DNA from: Thauera sp.
GTDB taxonomy: Bacteria > Pseudomonadota > Gammaproteobacteria > Burkholderiales > Rhodocyclaceae
NCBI GenBank assembly: GCA_024710965.1
Contig: JANJTU010000166.1
Span: forward strand, 1 to 49,861
Reading direction: 5' to 3'
DNA: 49,861 nt
Shown here: in pieces, positions 42,781-49,861 of the stretch
How the letters are laid out: each line of letters starts with the position of its first letter
How positions within the stretch are numbered: position 1 is the stretch's first letter
Translations under genes and position numbers: made by a program
The notes under the pieces: model-generated
What the model was told of the DNA's origin: nothing
Seen by the model: the letters and a program-made list of their open reading frames with translations, nothing else
Databases searched by the model: none

Positions 42781-43556
42781 GCGTCGCCGCCGGCCTCATC
42801 GCCCCCCGCTCCACCGCCAGGGAGGGCGCGCGCCCGCCGCTGGTGCTGCTGCACGGCTGGGCGATGACCCCCGCGGTGTGGGACGGCCTGCGCGCGGCGC
42901 TGCCGGGCACCGCGCTGCGAACGCCGCCGCTGCCGGGGCACGGCACGGGGGCGCCCGCAGCGGCCGCCAGCCTTGCGGCATGGGCCGACGCGCTTGGCGC
43001 CGACCTTCCGGACGGCGCCGCGCTCGGCGGCTGGTCGCTCGGCGCCCTGCTCGCGCTCGAGATCGCCCGCCGTCATCCGCACAAGGTTTCCCGCCTGCTG
43101 CTGATCGGGGCGACGCCCCGCTTCGTCGCCGCGCCCACCTGGGCGCACGGCCTCGCGCGGGAGACGGTCGCGACGTTTACCGCCGGCTTTGCCGCCGAGC
43201 CCACGGCGACGCTGAAGCGTTTTCTCGCCCTGCAATGCCTCGGCGACGCGAACCGCAGGACGGTCCAGCAGCATCTGGGGGCCACGCTCACCCCACTGTC
43301 GCCCGGCACGAGCCTCAACGACGGTCTGGCGCTGCTTGCCGGGAGCGACCTGCGCAGCGGCCTCGACACCCTGCGGCTGCCGTGCTGCCTGATCCATGGC
43401 GCGCAGGACACGCTGATGCCGGCCGGCGCTGCCCACTGGCTGGCGGCGGCGCTGCCGCACGCACGCCTGCATCTGCTGCCCGACTGCGGTCATGCCGTGT
43501 TCCTGTCGCAGCCCGAAGCCTGTGCGGCGCTGATCGAGGCCTTCCTGCATGAGTGA
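42777..43556 (+). CDS. bioH: Pimeloyl-ACP methyl ester esterase BioH
   Basis: Alpha/beta hydrolase that removes the methyl group from pimeloyl-ACP methyl ester. 259 residues. [15 protein letters not shown] is a BioH hallmark, the nucleophile is S87 in GGWSLGALL, and the Asp and His of the triad lie in HGAQDTLMP and [15 protein letters not shown] overlaps the bioF stop (4 bp), and its own end overlaps bioC by 8 bp, so synthesis is tightly coupled. Confidence 0.94.
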   Translation: MSVAAGLIAPRSTAREGARPPLVLLHGWAMTPAVWDGLRAALPGTALRTPPLPGHGTGAPAAAASLAAWADALGADLPDGAALGGWSLGALLALEIARRHPHKVSRLLLIGATPRFVAAPTWAHGLARETVATFTAGFAAEPTATLKRFLALQCLGDANRRTVQQHLGATLTPLSPGTSLNDGLALLAGSDLRSGLDTLRLPCCLIHGAQDTLMPAGAAHWLAAALPHARLHLLPDCGHAVFLSQPEACAALIEAFLHE

Positions 43557-44415
43557 GCAGCACGCCCGCAAGCGCGCGGTGCGACTTGCCTTCGACCGCG
43601 CGGCGAGCCGCTACGACAGCGCCGCCGCGGTGCAGCGCGAGGCCTGCGCCCGGCTCGCCGCCTTTGCCGCCCCCTTCGTCGCCGAAGGCCTGCCGCCGGG
43701 CGGCCTCGCCGTCGACGCCGGCTGCGGCACAGGGCACGGCCTGGCGGCGGTGGCGACGCTCTGCCCCGGCGCCCACCGCGTCGCGCTCGATCTGGCGCCG
43801 GCGATGCTCGCGCAGGCACGGCGCGGCGTGGCGAGCGATGCCGCCGGGCGCGCGCCGAGCAGCGGCGTGCCCGACGACCTGTCCACCGTCTGCGGCGATC
43901 TGGAGCACCTGCCGCTTGCCTCGGGCAGCGTCGGCTTGCTCTGGTCCAGCCTGGCGCTGCAGTGGTGTTCGCCCGAGCTCGCGCTCGGCGAGATCGGGCG
44001 CGTGCTGCGGCCGGGCGGCCTCGCCGTGGTCGCCACCCTGGGCCCGGCCACGCTGCACGAACTGGAGGCGGCCTTCGCCGCGATCGACGAGGCCGCGCAC
44101 CGCATCGCCTTTCACCCGGCGCAGACCTGGGCCGCGCACGGGCGCGCCGCGGGGCTCGTGCCGCAGGGCATCGGCCAGGTCGTGCTGCACGCCCGCGCGC
44201 CCGACCTGCGCCACCTGCTGCGCGACATCAAGACCATCGGCGCCAGCACCGTCGGCGACGGCCGCCGGCGCACGCCGCTCGGGCGGGAGGCCTGGCGCCG
44301 GCTCGAGCAAGGGTACGAACTCCACCGCGGCGCGGACGGCCTGCTGCACGCGACCTACGACCTGATCCTGCTTGCGCTGCGCAAGCCCGACGACATCCGG
44401 ACCGCCCACCCATGA
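43549..44415 (+). CDS. bioC: Malonyl-ACP O-methyltransferase BioC
   Basis: Starts the BioC-BioH route by methylating malonyl-ACP. 288 residues. BioC-type N-terminus is KRAVRLAFDRAASRYDSAAAVQREA. SAM-binding motif is VDAGCGTGHGLAAVA, followed by LDLAPAMLAQAR and the motif GLLWSSLALQWC. The C-terminal part GASTVGDGRRRTPLGREAWRRLEQGYE is typical of proteobacterial BioC. It overlaps bioH by 8 bp and bioD by 4 bp. Confidence 0.94.
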   Translation: MSEQHARKRAVRLAFDRAASRYDSAAAVQREACARLAAFAAPFVAEGLPPGGLAVDAGCGTGHGLAAVATLCPGAHRVALDLAPAMLAQARRGVASDAAGRAPSSGVPDDLSTVCGDLEHLPLASGSVGLLWSSLALQWCSPELALGEIGRVLRPGGLAVVATLGPATLHELEAAFAAIDEAAHRIAFHPAQTWAAHGRAAGLVPQGIGQVVLHARAPDLRHLLRDIKTIGASTVGDGRRRTPLGREAWRRLEQGYELHRGADGLLHATYDLILLALRKPDDIRTAHP

Positions 44416-45101
44416 ACACGCCCTCGTCCCCTGCCCGCGCCTGGTTCGTTGCCGGCACCGATACCGAGATCGGCAAGACCTTCGTCACCTGCGCGCTGCT
44501 CCATGCCGCACGTGCGGCGGGCCTGCGCGCCCTGGGCATGAAGCCGGTCGCCGCCGGCGCCGAGGAATGCGGCGACGAGTTGCTCAACGAGGACGTCGCC
44601 GCCCTGCGCGCCGCGGGCAGCTTCGATCCCGGGCTGGCCTTGATGAACCCCTACTGCCTGCGCAGCCCGGTCGCGCCCCACATCGCCGCCGCCGAGGAAG
44701 GCGTGCGCATCGAAGCCACGCACATCCTGGCGGCGTTCGCGGCGCTGGCGCGCCAGGCCGATTGCGTGCTGGTCGAGGGCGTGGGCGGCTTCCGCGTGCC
44801 GCTGGACGAGGCCTACGACACCGCCGACCTCGCCGTCGACCTGGGGCTGCCGGTGGTGCTGGTCGTCGGCCTGCGCCTCGGCTGCATCAGCCACGCCCTG
44901 CTCAGCTGCGAGGCGATCACGCGCCGCGGGCTGAGGCTGGCGGGTTGGGTTGCGAATCAGGTCGATCCGGCCATGCTGCGGCTGGAGCAGAACGTGGAGG
45001 CGCTGCGCAGCCGCATCGACGCGCCGCTGCTGGGCACGATTCCGTGGCAGGCGCAGCCCGACCCCCGGACCGTGGCCGGGCGCCTCGTGCTGCCGGCCTG
45101 A
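44412..45101 (+). CDS. bioD: Dethiobiotin synthetase
   Basis: ATP-dependent carboxylation of DAPA to dethiobiotin. 229 residues. P-loop is FVAGTDTEIGKTFVTCALL, followed by MKPVAAGAEE, the substrate region YCLRSPVAPHIAA and EGVGGFRVPLDE. Last gene of the operon; bioB (biotin synthase) is not in the window. It ends 15 bp from the convergent methyltransferase gene. Confidence 0.96.
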   Translation: MNTPSSPARAWFVAGTDTEIGKTFVTCALLHAARAAGLRALGMKPVAAGAEECGDELLNEDVAALRAAGSFDPGLALMNPYCLRSPVAPHIAAAEEGVRIEATHILAAFAALARQADCVLVEGVGGFRVPLDEAYDTADLAVDLGLPVVLVVGLRLGCISHALLSCEAITRRGLRLAGWVANQVDPAMLRLEQNVEALRSRIDAPLLGTIPWQAQPDPRTVAGRLVLPA

Positions 45102-45116
45102 ACCCGGCGACCGCGC

Positions 45117-45899
45117 TCAGCGTCGCTGGCGCAGCTGCTCGAACAGGCAGATCGCCACCGCGGCGCCGACGTTGAGCGACTCGATCGCCGCTGCCATCGG
45201 GATGATGACGCGCGCGTCCGCCGCCGCCAGCAGCGCCGCCGACAGGCCCTGGCCTTCCGCGCCGAACAGCCAGGCGACGGGGCGGTCGAGGTCGTAGTCG
45301 TAGAGCGGGCGGGCGCCGGCGCCGAGTGCCGTCGCCAGCCGCGGGCCGGGAAAATCGGCCAGCAGCGCCACCGCGTCCACGCGCTCGCGCAGGCGCAGCG
45401 CGAAGTGGGCACCCATGCCGGCGCGCAAAACGCGCGGCGACCAGACCTGGGCGCAGCCTTCGGTGAGCAGCACTTCGGCCACGCCGGCGGCAGCCGCGGT
45501 GCGCAGAATGGCGCCGAGATTGCCGGGGTCCTGCACGCCGTCGAGGACGACGACGGTGTCGGTGAGCGGCGCCGCTGCCGGCTCGGCCGGCAGATCGATG
45601 AGGGCGAGCAGGCCCGACGGCGTGTCGACCGGGCTGACGTGGGCGAACAGGGTGTCGGGCAGCACGAAGCGTTCAATCTCGGCGGGCGCCGCCGCCAGCA
45701 GTCGCACGTGTTCGGCGCGCGCCAGGCCACCTTCGGCGGCAACCAGCGCCTTCAGCGGCCAGCGCGCGTGCAGTGCGGCCTCGATCAGGTGGGCGCCGTC
45801 GAGCAGGGTCTCGCCGAGCTTGCGCCGGTCGCGCGCCGAATGAGCAAGCGCGTGCAGGCGCTTCACCAGCGGGTTGTCGCGCGAGCTGATGGCCTTCAT
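45117..45899 (-). CDS. SpoU/TrmH family RNA 2'-O-methyltransferase
   Basis: 260 residues from ATG 45899 (MKAISSRDNPLVKRLHALAHSARDR), a typical N-terminus for the RlmB/TsnR-like 23S rRNA methyltransferases. SPOUT motifs are motif 1 VVVLDGVQDPGNLGAILRTAAAAGV, motif 2 WLFGAEGQGLS and motif 3 IIPMAAAIESLNVGAAVAICLFE, which build the trefoil knot that binds SAM. The exact nucleotide modified is not determinable. It follows rnhB by 10 bp and probably ends the lpx operon. Confidence 0.92.
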   Translation of the reverse strand: MKAISSRDNPLVKRLHALAHSARDRRKLGETLLDGAHLIEAALHARWPLKALVAAEGGLARAEHVRLLAAAPAEIERFVLPDTLFAHVSPVDTPSGLLALIDLPAEPAAAPLTDTVVVLDGVQDPGNLGAILRTAAAAGVAEVLLTEGCAQVWSPRVLRAGMGAHFALRLRERVDAVALLADFPGPRLATALGAGARPLYDYDLDRPVAWLFGAEGQGLSAALLAAADARVIIPMAAAIESLNVGAAVAICLFEQLRQRR

Positions 45900-45909
45900 C
45901 GGCGTGGCT

Positions 45910-46551
45910 TCAGCGGCGGCCGGAAGCGGCAGCGAGCAGTTGGCGCACGGGCGCAAAACTGCGGCGGTAGAAATCCGCCACGCCGTGTTCGCGCAGCGCG
46001 GCCAGATGGGCGGCGGTCGGGTAGCCCTTGTGCGCGGCCAGACCGTACTGTGGCCAGGCGAGGTCGAGCACGCGCATCGCCTCGTCGCGCGCGGTCTTGG
46101 CGAGGATGGAGGCGGCCGAGATCGACGGCTCGGTGGCGTCGCCCTTGACGATTGCCCGCGCCGGGTAAGGCAGCTGCGGGCAGCGGTTGCCGTCGATGCG
46201 CACTTCGGCCGGCGCGATGCCGATGGCGGCCACCGCGCGCTGCATCGCCAGCATCGTCGCGTGCAGGATGTTGAGGCGGTCGATCTCCTCCACGCTGGCC
46301 TCGGCCACTGCCCACGCCAGAGCGCGCTCGCGGATCAGCGGCGCGAGGCGGTCGCGCGCGCGCGCGCTGAGCTTCTTGGAGTCGTTCAAGCCCTCGATCG
46401 GGCGCGCCGGGTCGAGGATCACCGCAGCAGCCACGACCGGGCCGCACAGCGGGCCGCGGCCGGCTTCGTCTACGCCGCAGATCTGGCCGCAGATCAGGGC
46501 ACCGGCCAGCCCGTCAATGCTGGGCGCCGGGGCGAACAGGTCGAGCGTCAC
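45910..46551 (-). CDS. rnhB: Ribonuclease HII
   Basis: Cleaves RNA in RNA-DNA hybrids, including single ribonucleotides in DNA. 213 residues from GTG 46551, which overlaps the lpxB stop (GTGA). Active-site motifs are [22 protein letters not shown] (Asp, Glu), [22 protein letters not shown] (third acidic residue) and [14 protein letters not shown]. Linkage to lpxB is widespread in proteobacteria. Confidence 0.96.
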   Translation of the reverse strand: MTLDLFAPAPSIDGLAGALICGQICGVDEAGRGPLCGPVVAAAVILDPARPIEGLNDSKKLSARARDRLAPLIRERALAWAVAEASVEEIDRLNILHATMLAMQRAVAAIGIAPAEVRIDGNRCPQLPYPARAIVKGDATEPSISAASILAKTARDEAMRVLDLAWPQYGLAAHKGYPTAAHLAALREHGVADFYRRSFAPVRQLLAAASGRR

Positions 46552-47699
46552 CGGCCCCCCTCGTGCAGATACGGCAGGATCGCGGCGGCGGCCTTCTCCG
46601 CCGTGTTCTGGCGCAGGCTCAGGTGCAGCTCGGTGAAGCGGGCCTCGAGCGCGGCGCGTGCCGCGGCGTCTTCCAGGCGAGTGGTGAGCGCGGCGGCGAT
46701 CAGTTCGGGCGTGGCCTCGTCCTGCAGCAGTTCGGGCACCACCGTCTCGCGGCACAGGATGTTCGGCAGGCCCACCCAGGGCAGGTAGGCCATGCGCTTC
46801 ATGAGCCGGTACTGCCACTTGCCGATGCGGTAGGTGATCACCATCGGCCGCTTCAGCAGCGCCGCCTCGAGGCTCGCGGTGCCGCTCGCCACCAGCACCG
46901 CGTCGGCGGCGGTCATCGCCTCGACCGCATGGCCGAACAGTATGCGCACGGCGAGATCCGTCGCCTGGTTGCGATGCAGCGCGTCCTCGAAGATGGCGCG
47001 CGTCTCGCGCGTGGCGAGCGGTACGAGGAAGATGAGGCCGGGGTCACGCGTCGCCAGCAGGCGCGCGGTGGCGATGTAGGTGTCGGCGAGGTTGCGCACC
47101 TCGGACTGGCGGCTGCCGGGCAGCAGTGCGAGGACCCGCGCCTCCGCCTCCAGACCGAGCAGTTGGCGCGCCGCGGCGCGATCCGGCTGGAGCGGGAACA
47201 CGTCGGCGAGCGGATGGCCGACGTAGGTGACGGGCACGCCTGCGCGCTCGTAGAGCTCGGGCTCGAACGGGAACAGGCACAGCATGTGCGACACCGAGCG
47301 CGCGATGCGCTTGATGCGCCCACCACGCCAGGCCCAGATCGAGGGGCTGACGAAGTGGATCGCGGGAATGCCGGCGTCGCGGGCCTTGCCTTCGAGCCAA
47401 AGGTTGAAGTCGGGCGCATCGACGCCGATGAAGGCGGTCGGACGCTCACGCCGGATCTGCGCCAGCAGCTCGCGGCGGATGGCCGACAGCTCACGGTAAC
47501 GCTTGATCGCGTCAACATAGCCATGGACGGCGAGCAGTTCGCACGGCCAGCGCACGTCGAAACCCTCGGCCTGCATCTTGGGCCCGCCGATGCCGAAGAA
47601 CTCGGCGTCGGGCAGATGCTGGCGCAGCGCGCGGATCAGGTGACTGGCAAGAAGATCGCCGGAGGTTTCGCCGGCGACCATCGCGATGCGGACGGTCAT
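46548..47699 (-). CDS. lpxB: Lipid-A-disaccharide synthase
   Basis: GT-B glycosyltransferase joining UDP-diacylglucosamine and lipid X, at the inner face of the inner membrane. 383 residues. Family motifs are [94 protein letters not shown] and [10 protein letters not shown]. It starts 15 bp after lpxA and overlaps rnhB. Confidence 0.97.
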   Translation of the reverse strand: MTVRIAMVAGETSGDLLASHLIRALRQHLPDAEFFGIGGPKMQAEGFDVRWPCELLAVHGYVDAIKRYRELSAIRRELLAQIRRERPTAFIGVDAPDFNLWLEGKARDAGIPAIHFVSPSIWAWRGGRIKRIARSVSHMLCLFPFEPELYERAGVPVTYVGHPLADVFPLQPDRAAARQLLGLEAEARVLALLPGSRQSEVRNLADTYIATARLLATRDPGLIFLVPLATRETRAIFEDALHRNQATDLAVRILFGHAVEAMTAADAVLVASGTASLEAALLKRPMVITYRIGKWQYRLMKRMAYLPWVGLPNILCRETVVPELLQDEATPELIAAALTTRLEDAAARAALEARFTELHLSLRQNTAEKAAAAILPYLHEGGR

Positions 47700-47714
47700 T
47701 GCGTGGCTAGGGTC

Positions 47715-48485
47715 TCAACGCACGAGACCGCGGCCGGATGCGGCGATGAACGCTGAAAACAGGCTGACTTCAGGCTGGGTGGCGGCAATCTCGGCGACGC
47801 GCTGACGGGCCTCGTCGAGCGTGAGCCCGCTGCGGTAGAGCGCACGATAGGCGCGCTTGATCGCGGCGATGCCTTCGGCCGAATAGCCACGGCGCCTGAG
47901 GCCTTCGCTGTTGATGCCGTGCGGCTTGGCGGGGTTGCCGGCGACGGTCACGAAGGGCGGCAGGTCCTGCAGCAGCACGGTGCCGACGCCGCAGAAGCTG
48001 TGCGCGCCGACGCGGCAGAACTGATGCACGCCGGTGAAGCCGCCGAGGATCGCCCAGTCGCCCACGGTCACGTGGCCGGCGAGCGTGGCATTGTTGGCGA
48101 AGATGGTATGGTCGCCGACTTGGCAGTCGTGCGCGACATGCACGTAGGCCATGATCCAGTTGTCGCTGCCGACACGGGTGACGTGCGCGTCCTGGCTGGT
48201 GCCGACGTTGAACGAGCAGAATTCGCGGATCGTGTTGCGGTCGCCGATCTCGAGCCGCGTGGGCTCGGCGTCGTATTTCTTGTCCTGCGGGCTGGCGCCG
48301 ATCGAGCAGAACTGAAAGATCTCGTTGTCGCGACCGATGCGGGTGTGGCCTTCGATGACGACGTGCGGACCGATTCGGGTGCCCTCGCCGATCTCGACAT
48401 GCTCGCCGATGAGCGAATAGGCGCCGACGCTGACGCCGGCGGCGAGCTTCGCGCCCGGGTGAACGATGGCGGTCGGGTGGATCAT
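47715..48485 (-). CDS. lpxA: UDP-N-acetylglucosamine acyltransferase
   Basis: First step of lipid A synthesis, an acyl-ACP-dependent 3-O-acylation. 256 residues from ATG 48485, which overlaps the fabZ stop by 4 bp (ATGA). Left-handed beta-helix hexapeptide repeats run from [14 protein letters not shown] to about residue 185; the catalytic His lies in [26 protein letters not shown]. The C-terminal helical domain is [33 protein letters not shown]. Confidence 0.97.
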   Translation of the reverse strand: MIHPTAIVHPGAKLAAGVSVGAYSLIGEHVEIGEGTRIGPHVVIEGHTRIGRDNEIFQFCSIGASPQDKKYDAEPTRLEIGDRNTIREFCSFNVGTSQDAHVTRVGSDNWIMAYVHVAHDCQVGDHTIFANNATLAGHVTVGDWAILGGFTGVHQFCRVGAHSFCGVGTVLLQDLPPFVTVAGNPAKPHGINSEGLRRRGYSAEGIAAIKRAYRALYRSGLTLDEARQRVAEIAATQPEVSLFSAFIAASGRGLVR

Positions 48486-48916
48486 AGGGTCTTGATCGCG
48501 CACATCAGCTCGGCTTCGGCAGCGAGTTCACCATCGACGCTGGCGCGTGCCTTGTACTTGTAAATATTGCGCTTGGCGTGGGTGATCTCGACGTCGAAGA
48601 TCAACTGGTCGCCCGGCACCACCGGACGCTTGAAGCGCGCGTTGTCGATGCCGGCGAAATACACCACCGAGTTGTCGTCCGGCTTCACGCCGGTGCTCTT
48701 GAACGACAGCAGCGCGGCCGCCTGCGCCATGGCCTCGATGATCAGCACCCCCGGCATCACCGGGTGATGCGGGAAATGCCCCGGGAAGAAGGGCTCGTTC
48801 ATGGTCACGTTCTTCAGCCCGCGCGCGCGCACACCCGGCTCGATCTCCAGCATGCGGTCGACGAGCAGGAAAGGATAGCGATGCGGCAGGTACTGCAGGA
48901 TTTCCTTGATGTCCAT
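48482..48916 (-). CDS. fabZ: 3-hydroxyacyl-ACP dehydratase FabZ
   Basis: Dehydrates 3-hydroxyacyl-ACP in fatty acid synthesis and competes with LpxA for 3-hydroxyacyl-ACP. 144 residues, hot-dog fold. It starts [22 protein letters not shown]. The active site is in [27 protein letters not shown] (catalytic His and Glu). It lies 6 bp after lpxD and overlaps lpxA by 4 bp. Confidence 0.97.
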   Translation of the reverse strand: MDIKEILQYLPHRYPFLLVDRMLEIEPGVRARGLKNVTMNEPFFPGHFPHHPVMPGVLIIEAMAQAAALLSFKSTGVKPDDNSVVYFAGIDNARFKRPVVPGDQLIFDVEITHAKRNIYKYKARASVDGELAAEAELMCAIKTL

Positions 48917-48922
48917 GATGGC

Positions 48923-49861
48923 TCAGCCCTGCGAGCGGTCGTCGGAACCGTCGCTGTGTTGTTCGAGTTGGCGGACGCGTTTGGCGAGCGCATCCAGGTG
49001 GCGCAGGTGCGAGAAGTTCTTCACCCAGTCGCCATGGGTCTGTAGCGGCAGGTTGCCGGTATAGACGCCGGGTTTGGGGATCGATTTGGCGACCAGGGTC
49101 CATGCCGAGACGACGACGTCGTCGGCGATGCGCAGGTGACCGGAAATGCCGGCCTGGCCGCCGACCATGCAGCGCGCGCCGATCTGCGCACTACCGGCGA
49201 CGCCGGCGCAGCCCGCCATGATGGTGTGATCGCCGATACGCACGTTGTGGGCGATCTGGATCAGGTTGTCGAGCTTGACCCCGTCACCGATCACGGTGTC
49301 GTCGAGCGCGCCGCGGTCGATCGTGGTGTTGGCGCCGATTTCGACGTCGTTGCCGATGAGCACCCGGCCGATCTGCGGGATCTTCACCCATGCGCCCGAT
49401 TTTTCGCGCGCGAAGCCGAACCCGTCGGCGCCGATCACCACGCCGGAATGCAGGATGCAGTTCTCGCCGATCACGCAGTCGTGATAGATCGTGACGTTGG
49501 CGTAAAGACGGGTGCCGCGACCGATACGGCTGCCGCAGCCCACATGGCAGTTGGGGCCGATCACCACGTCCTCGCCGAGCACGACATCGTCCTCGATCGA
49601 AGCTCCCGGGCCGACCTGCACGCTCGCCGGCAGCGCGCTGGCGACCGCGGCCAGACGATGCACGCCGGGCTGCACCGGAGGCAGCGGGGTGAACAGTTGT
49701 GCGACGCGGGCGAAGTACAGGTAGGGGTCGGCGGTGACGATCAGGTTCCGCCCGGCAAGCTGGTCGCGCACATCGGGCGCGACGATGAGCGCGCTGGCCG
49801 CGCAGTCGTGCACCTGTGAGAGGTACTTGCGGTTGGCGAGGAAGGCAAGGTCGCCCTCCCC
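48923..49861 (-). CDS. lpxD: UDP-3-O-acylglucosamine N-acyltransferase (5' end cut by window edge)
   Basis: Third step of lipid A synthesis, an N-acylation by 3-hydroxyacyl-ACP. The frame is open to the right edge, with 312 codons visible; only the first part of the N-terminal uridine-binding domain is missing. Visible are [14 protein letters not shown], the hexapeptide beta-helix ([47 protein letters not shown]) and the catalytic His region [21 protein letters not shown]. The C-terminal helix [13 protein letters not shown] is typical. It heads the visible lpxD-fabZ-lpxA-lpxB-rnhB run. Confidence 0.96.
   Translation of the reverse strand, partial: GEGDLAFLANRKYLSQVHDCAASALIVAPDVRDQLAGRNLIVTADPYLYFARVAQLFTPLPPVQPGVHRLAAVASALPASVQVGPGASIEDDVVLGEDVVIGPNCHVGCGSRIGRGTRLYANVTIYHDCVIGENCILHSGVVIGADGFGFAREKSGAWVKIPQIGRVLIGNDVEIGANTTIDRGALDDTVIGDGVKLDNLIQIAHNVRIGDHTIMAGCAGVAGSAQIGARCMVGGQAGISGHLRIADDVVVSAWTLVAKSIPKPGVYTGNLPLQTHGDWVKNFSHLRHLDALAKRVRQLEQHSDGSDDRSQG

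Overview
The window is a high-GC, densely packed chromosomal segment of a denitrifying betaproteobacterium. The best guess is Rhodocyclales, Thauera/Azoarcus-like. The grounds are a cytochrome cd1 nitrite reductase locus in nirS-nirT-nirB order, hpnCDE squalene genes, a bioAFHCD operon, an lpxD-fabZ-lpxA-lpxB-rnhB envelope operon, and overall codon and GC character. The genus is inferred from gene content only; no 16S or marker gene is present. No CRISPR array, rRNA, insertion sequence or intact prophage is visible. There is one tRNA, Leu(UAG).

Layout. 1-5.2 kb: a YheS-type ABC-F ATPase (left edge, truncated by the window) divergent from a GTPase HflX, then a large unrecognised P-loop protein. 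5.2-11.1 kb: a small hypothetical protein and a TTC38-like TPR protein, divergent from a 1283-residue BTAD/cyclase-like/AAA/TPR regulator, with repeated GCGTGA elements between the last two. 11.4-14.0 kb: a YihY membrane protein with a small coupled upstream ORF, and a CBS/DUF294 nucleotidyltransferase-like protein. 14.1-19.0 kb: the nitrite respiration island, nirE (minus) divergent from nirS-nirT-nirB-cupredoxin (plus), with an FNR/DNR-like box upstream of nirS. The other heme d1 genes (nirF, nirDLGH, nirJ, nirN) and nirM are not here.

19.0-23.7 kb: a catabolic set on the minus strand (orphan TRAP substrate-binding protein, LacI-type regulator, atypical D-2-hydroxyacid dehydrogenase, amidohydrolase) with a 25-bp inverted-repeat operator upstream. 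Next comes an apparently gene-poor patch with a dif-like XerC/XerD site beside tRNA-Leu. 23.9-27.9 kb: nucleotide-sugar genes rfbB-rfbD-rfbC-manC (no rfbA). 28-32.4 kb: an AttEFGH-like ABC exporter with a secreted lipocalin-like protein. 32.6-35.6 kb: hpnCDE, making squalene from farnesyl diphosphate. 35.6-40 kb: an M14 carboxypeptidase, YaaA, a polytopic membrane protein and a methanethiol oxidase (SBP56/SELENBP1 family). 40.2-45.1 kb: bioA-F-H-C-D for biotin (no bioB). 45.1-49.9 kb: an rRNA methyltransferase, rnhB, lpxB, lpxA, fabZ and lpxD (truncated by the right edge) for lipid A.

Most of the window is ordinary core and accessory metabolism. The parts most worth a second look are the dif-like site at tRNA-Leu, the BTAD regulator with a degenerate cyclase domain and its repeat operator, the hydroxyacid dehydrogenase lacking the usual catalytic Glu, the cupredoxin in the nir operon, the structured leader of hpnC, and two small coupled ORFs. 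I did not find a clearly novel multi-gene system.
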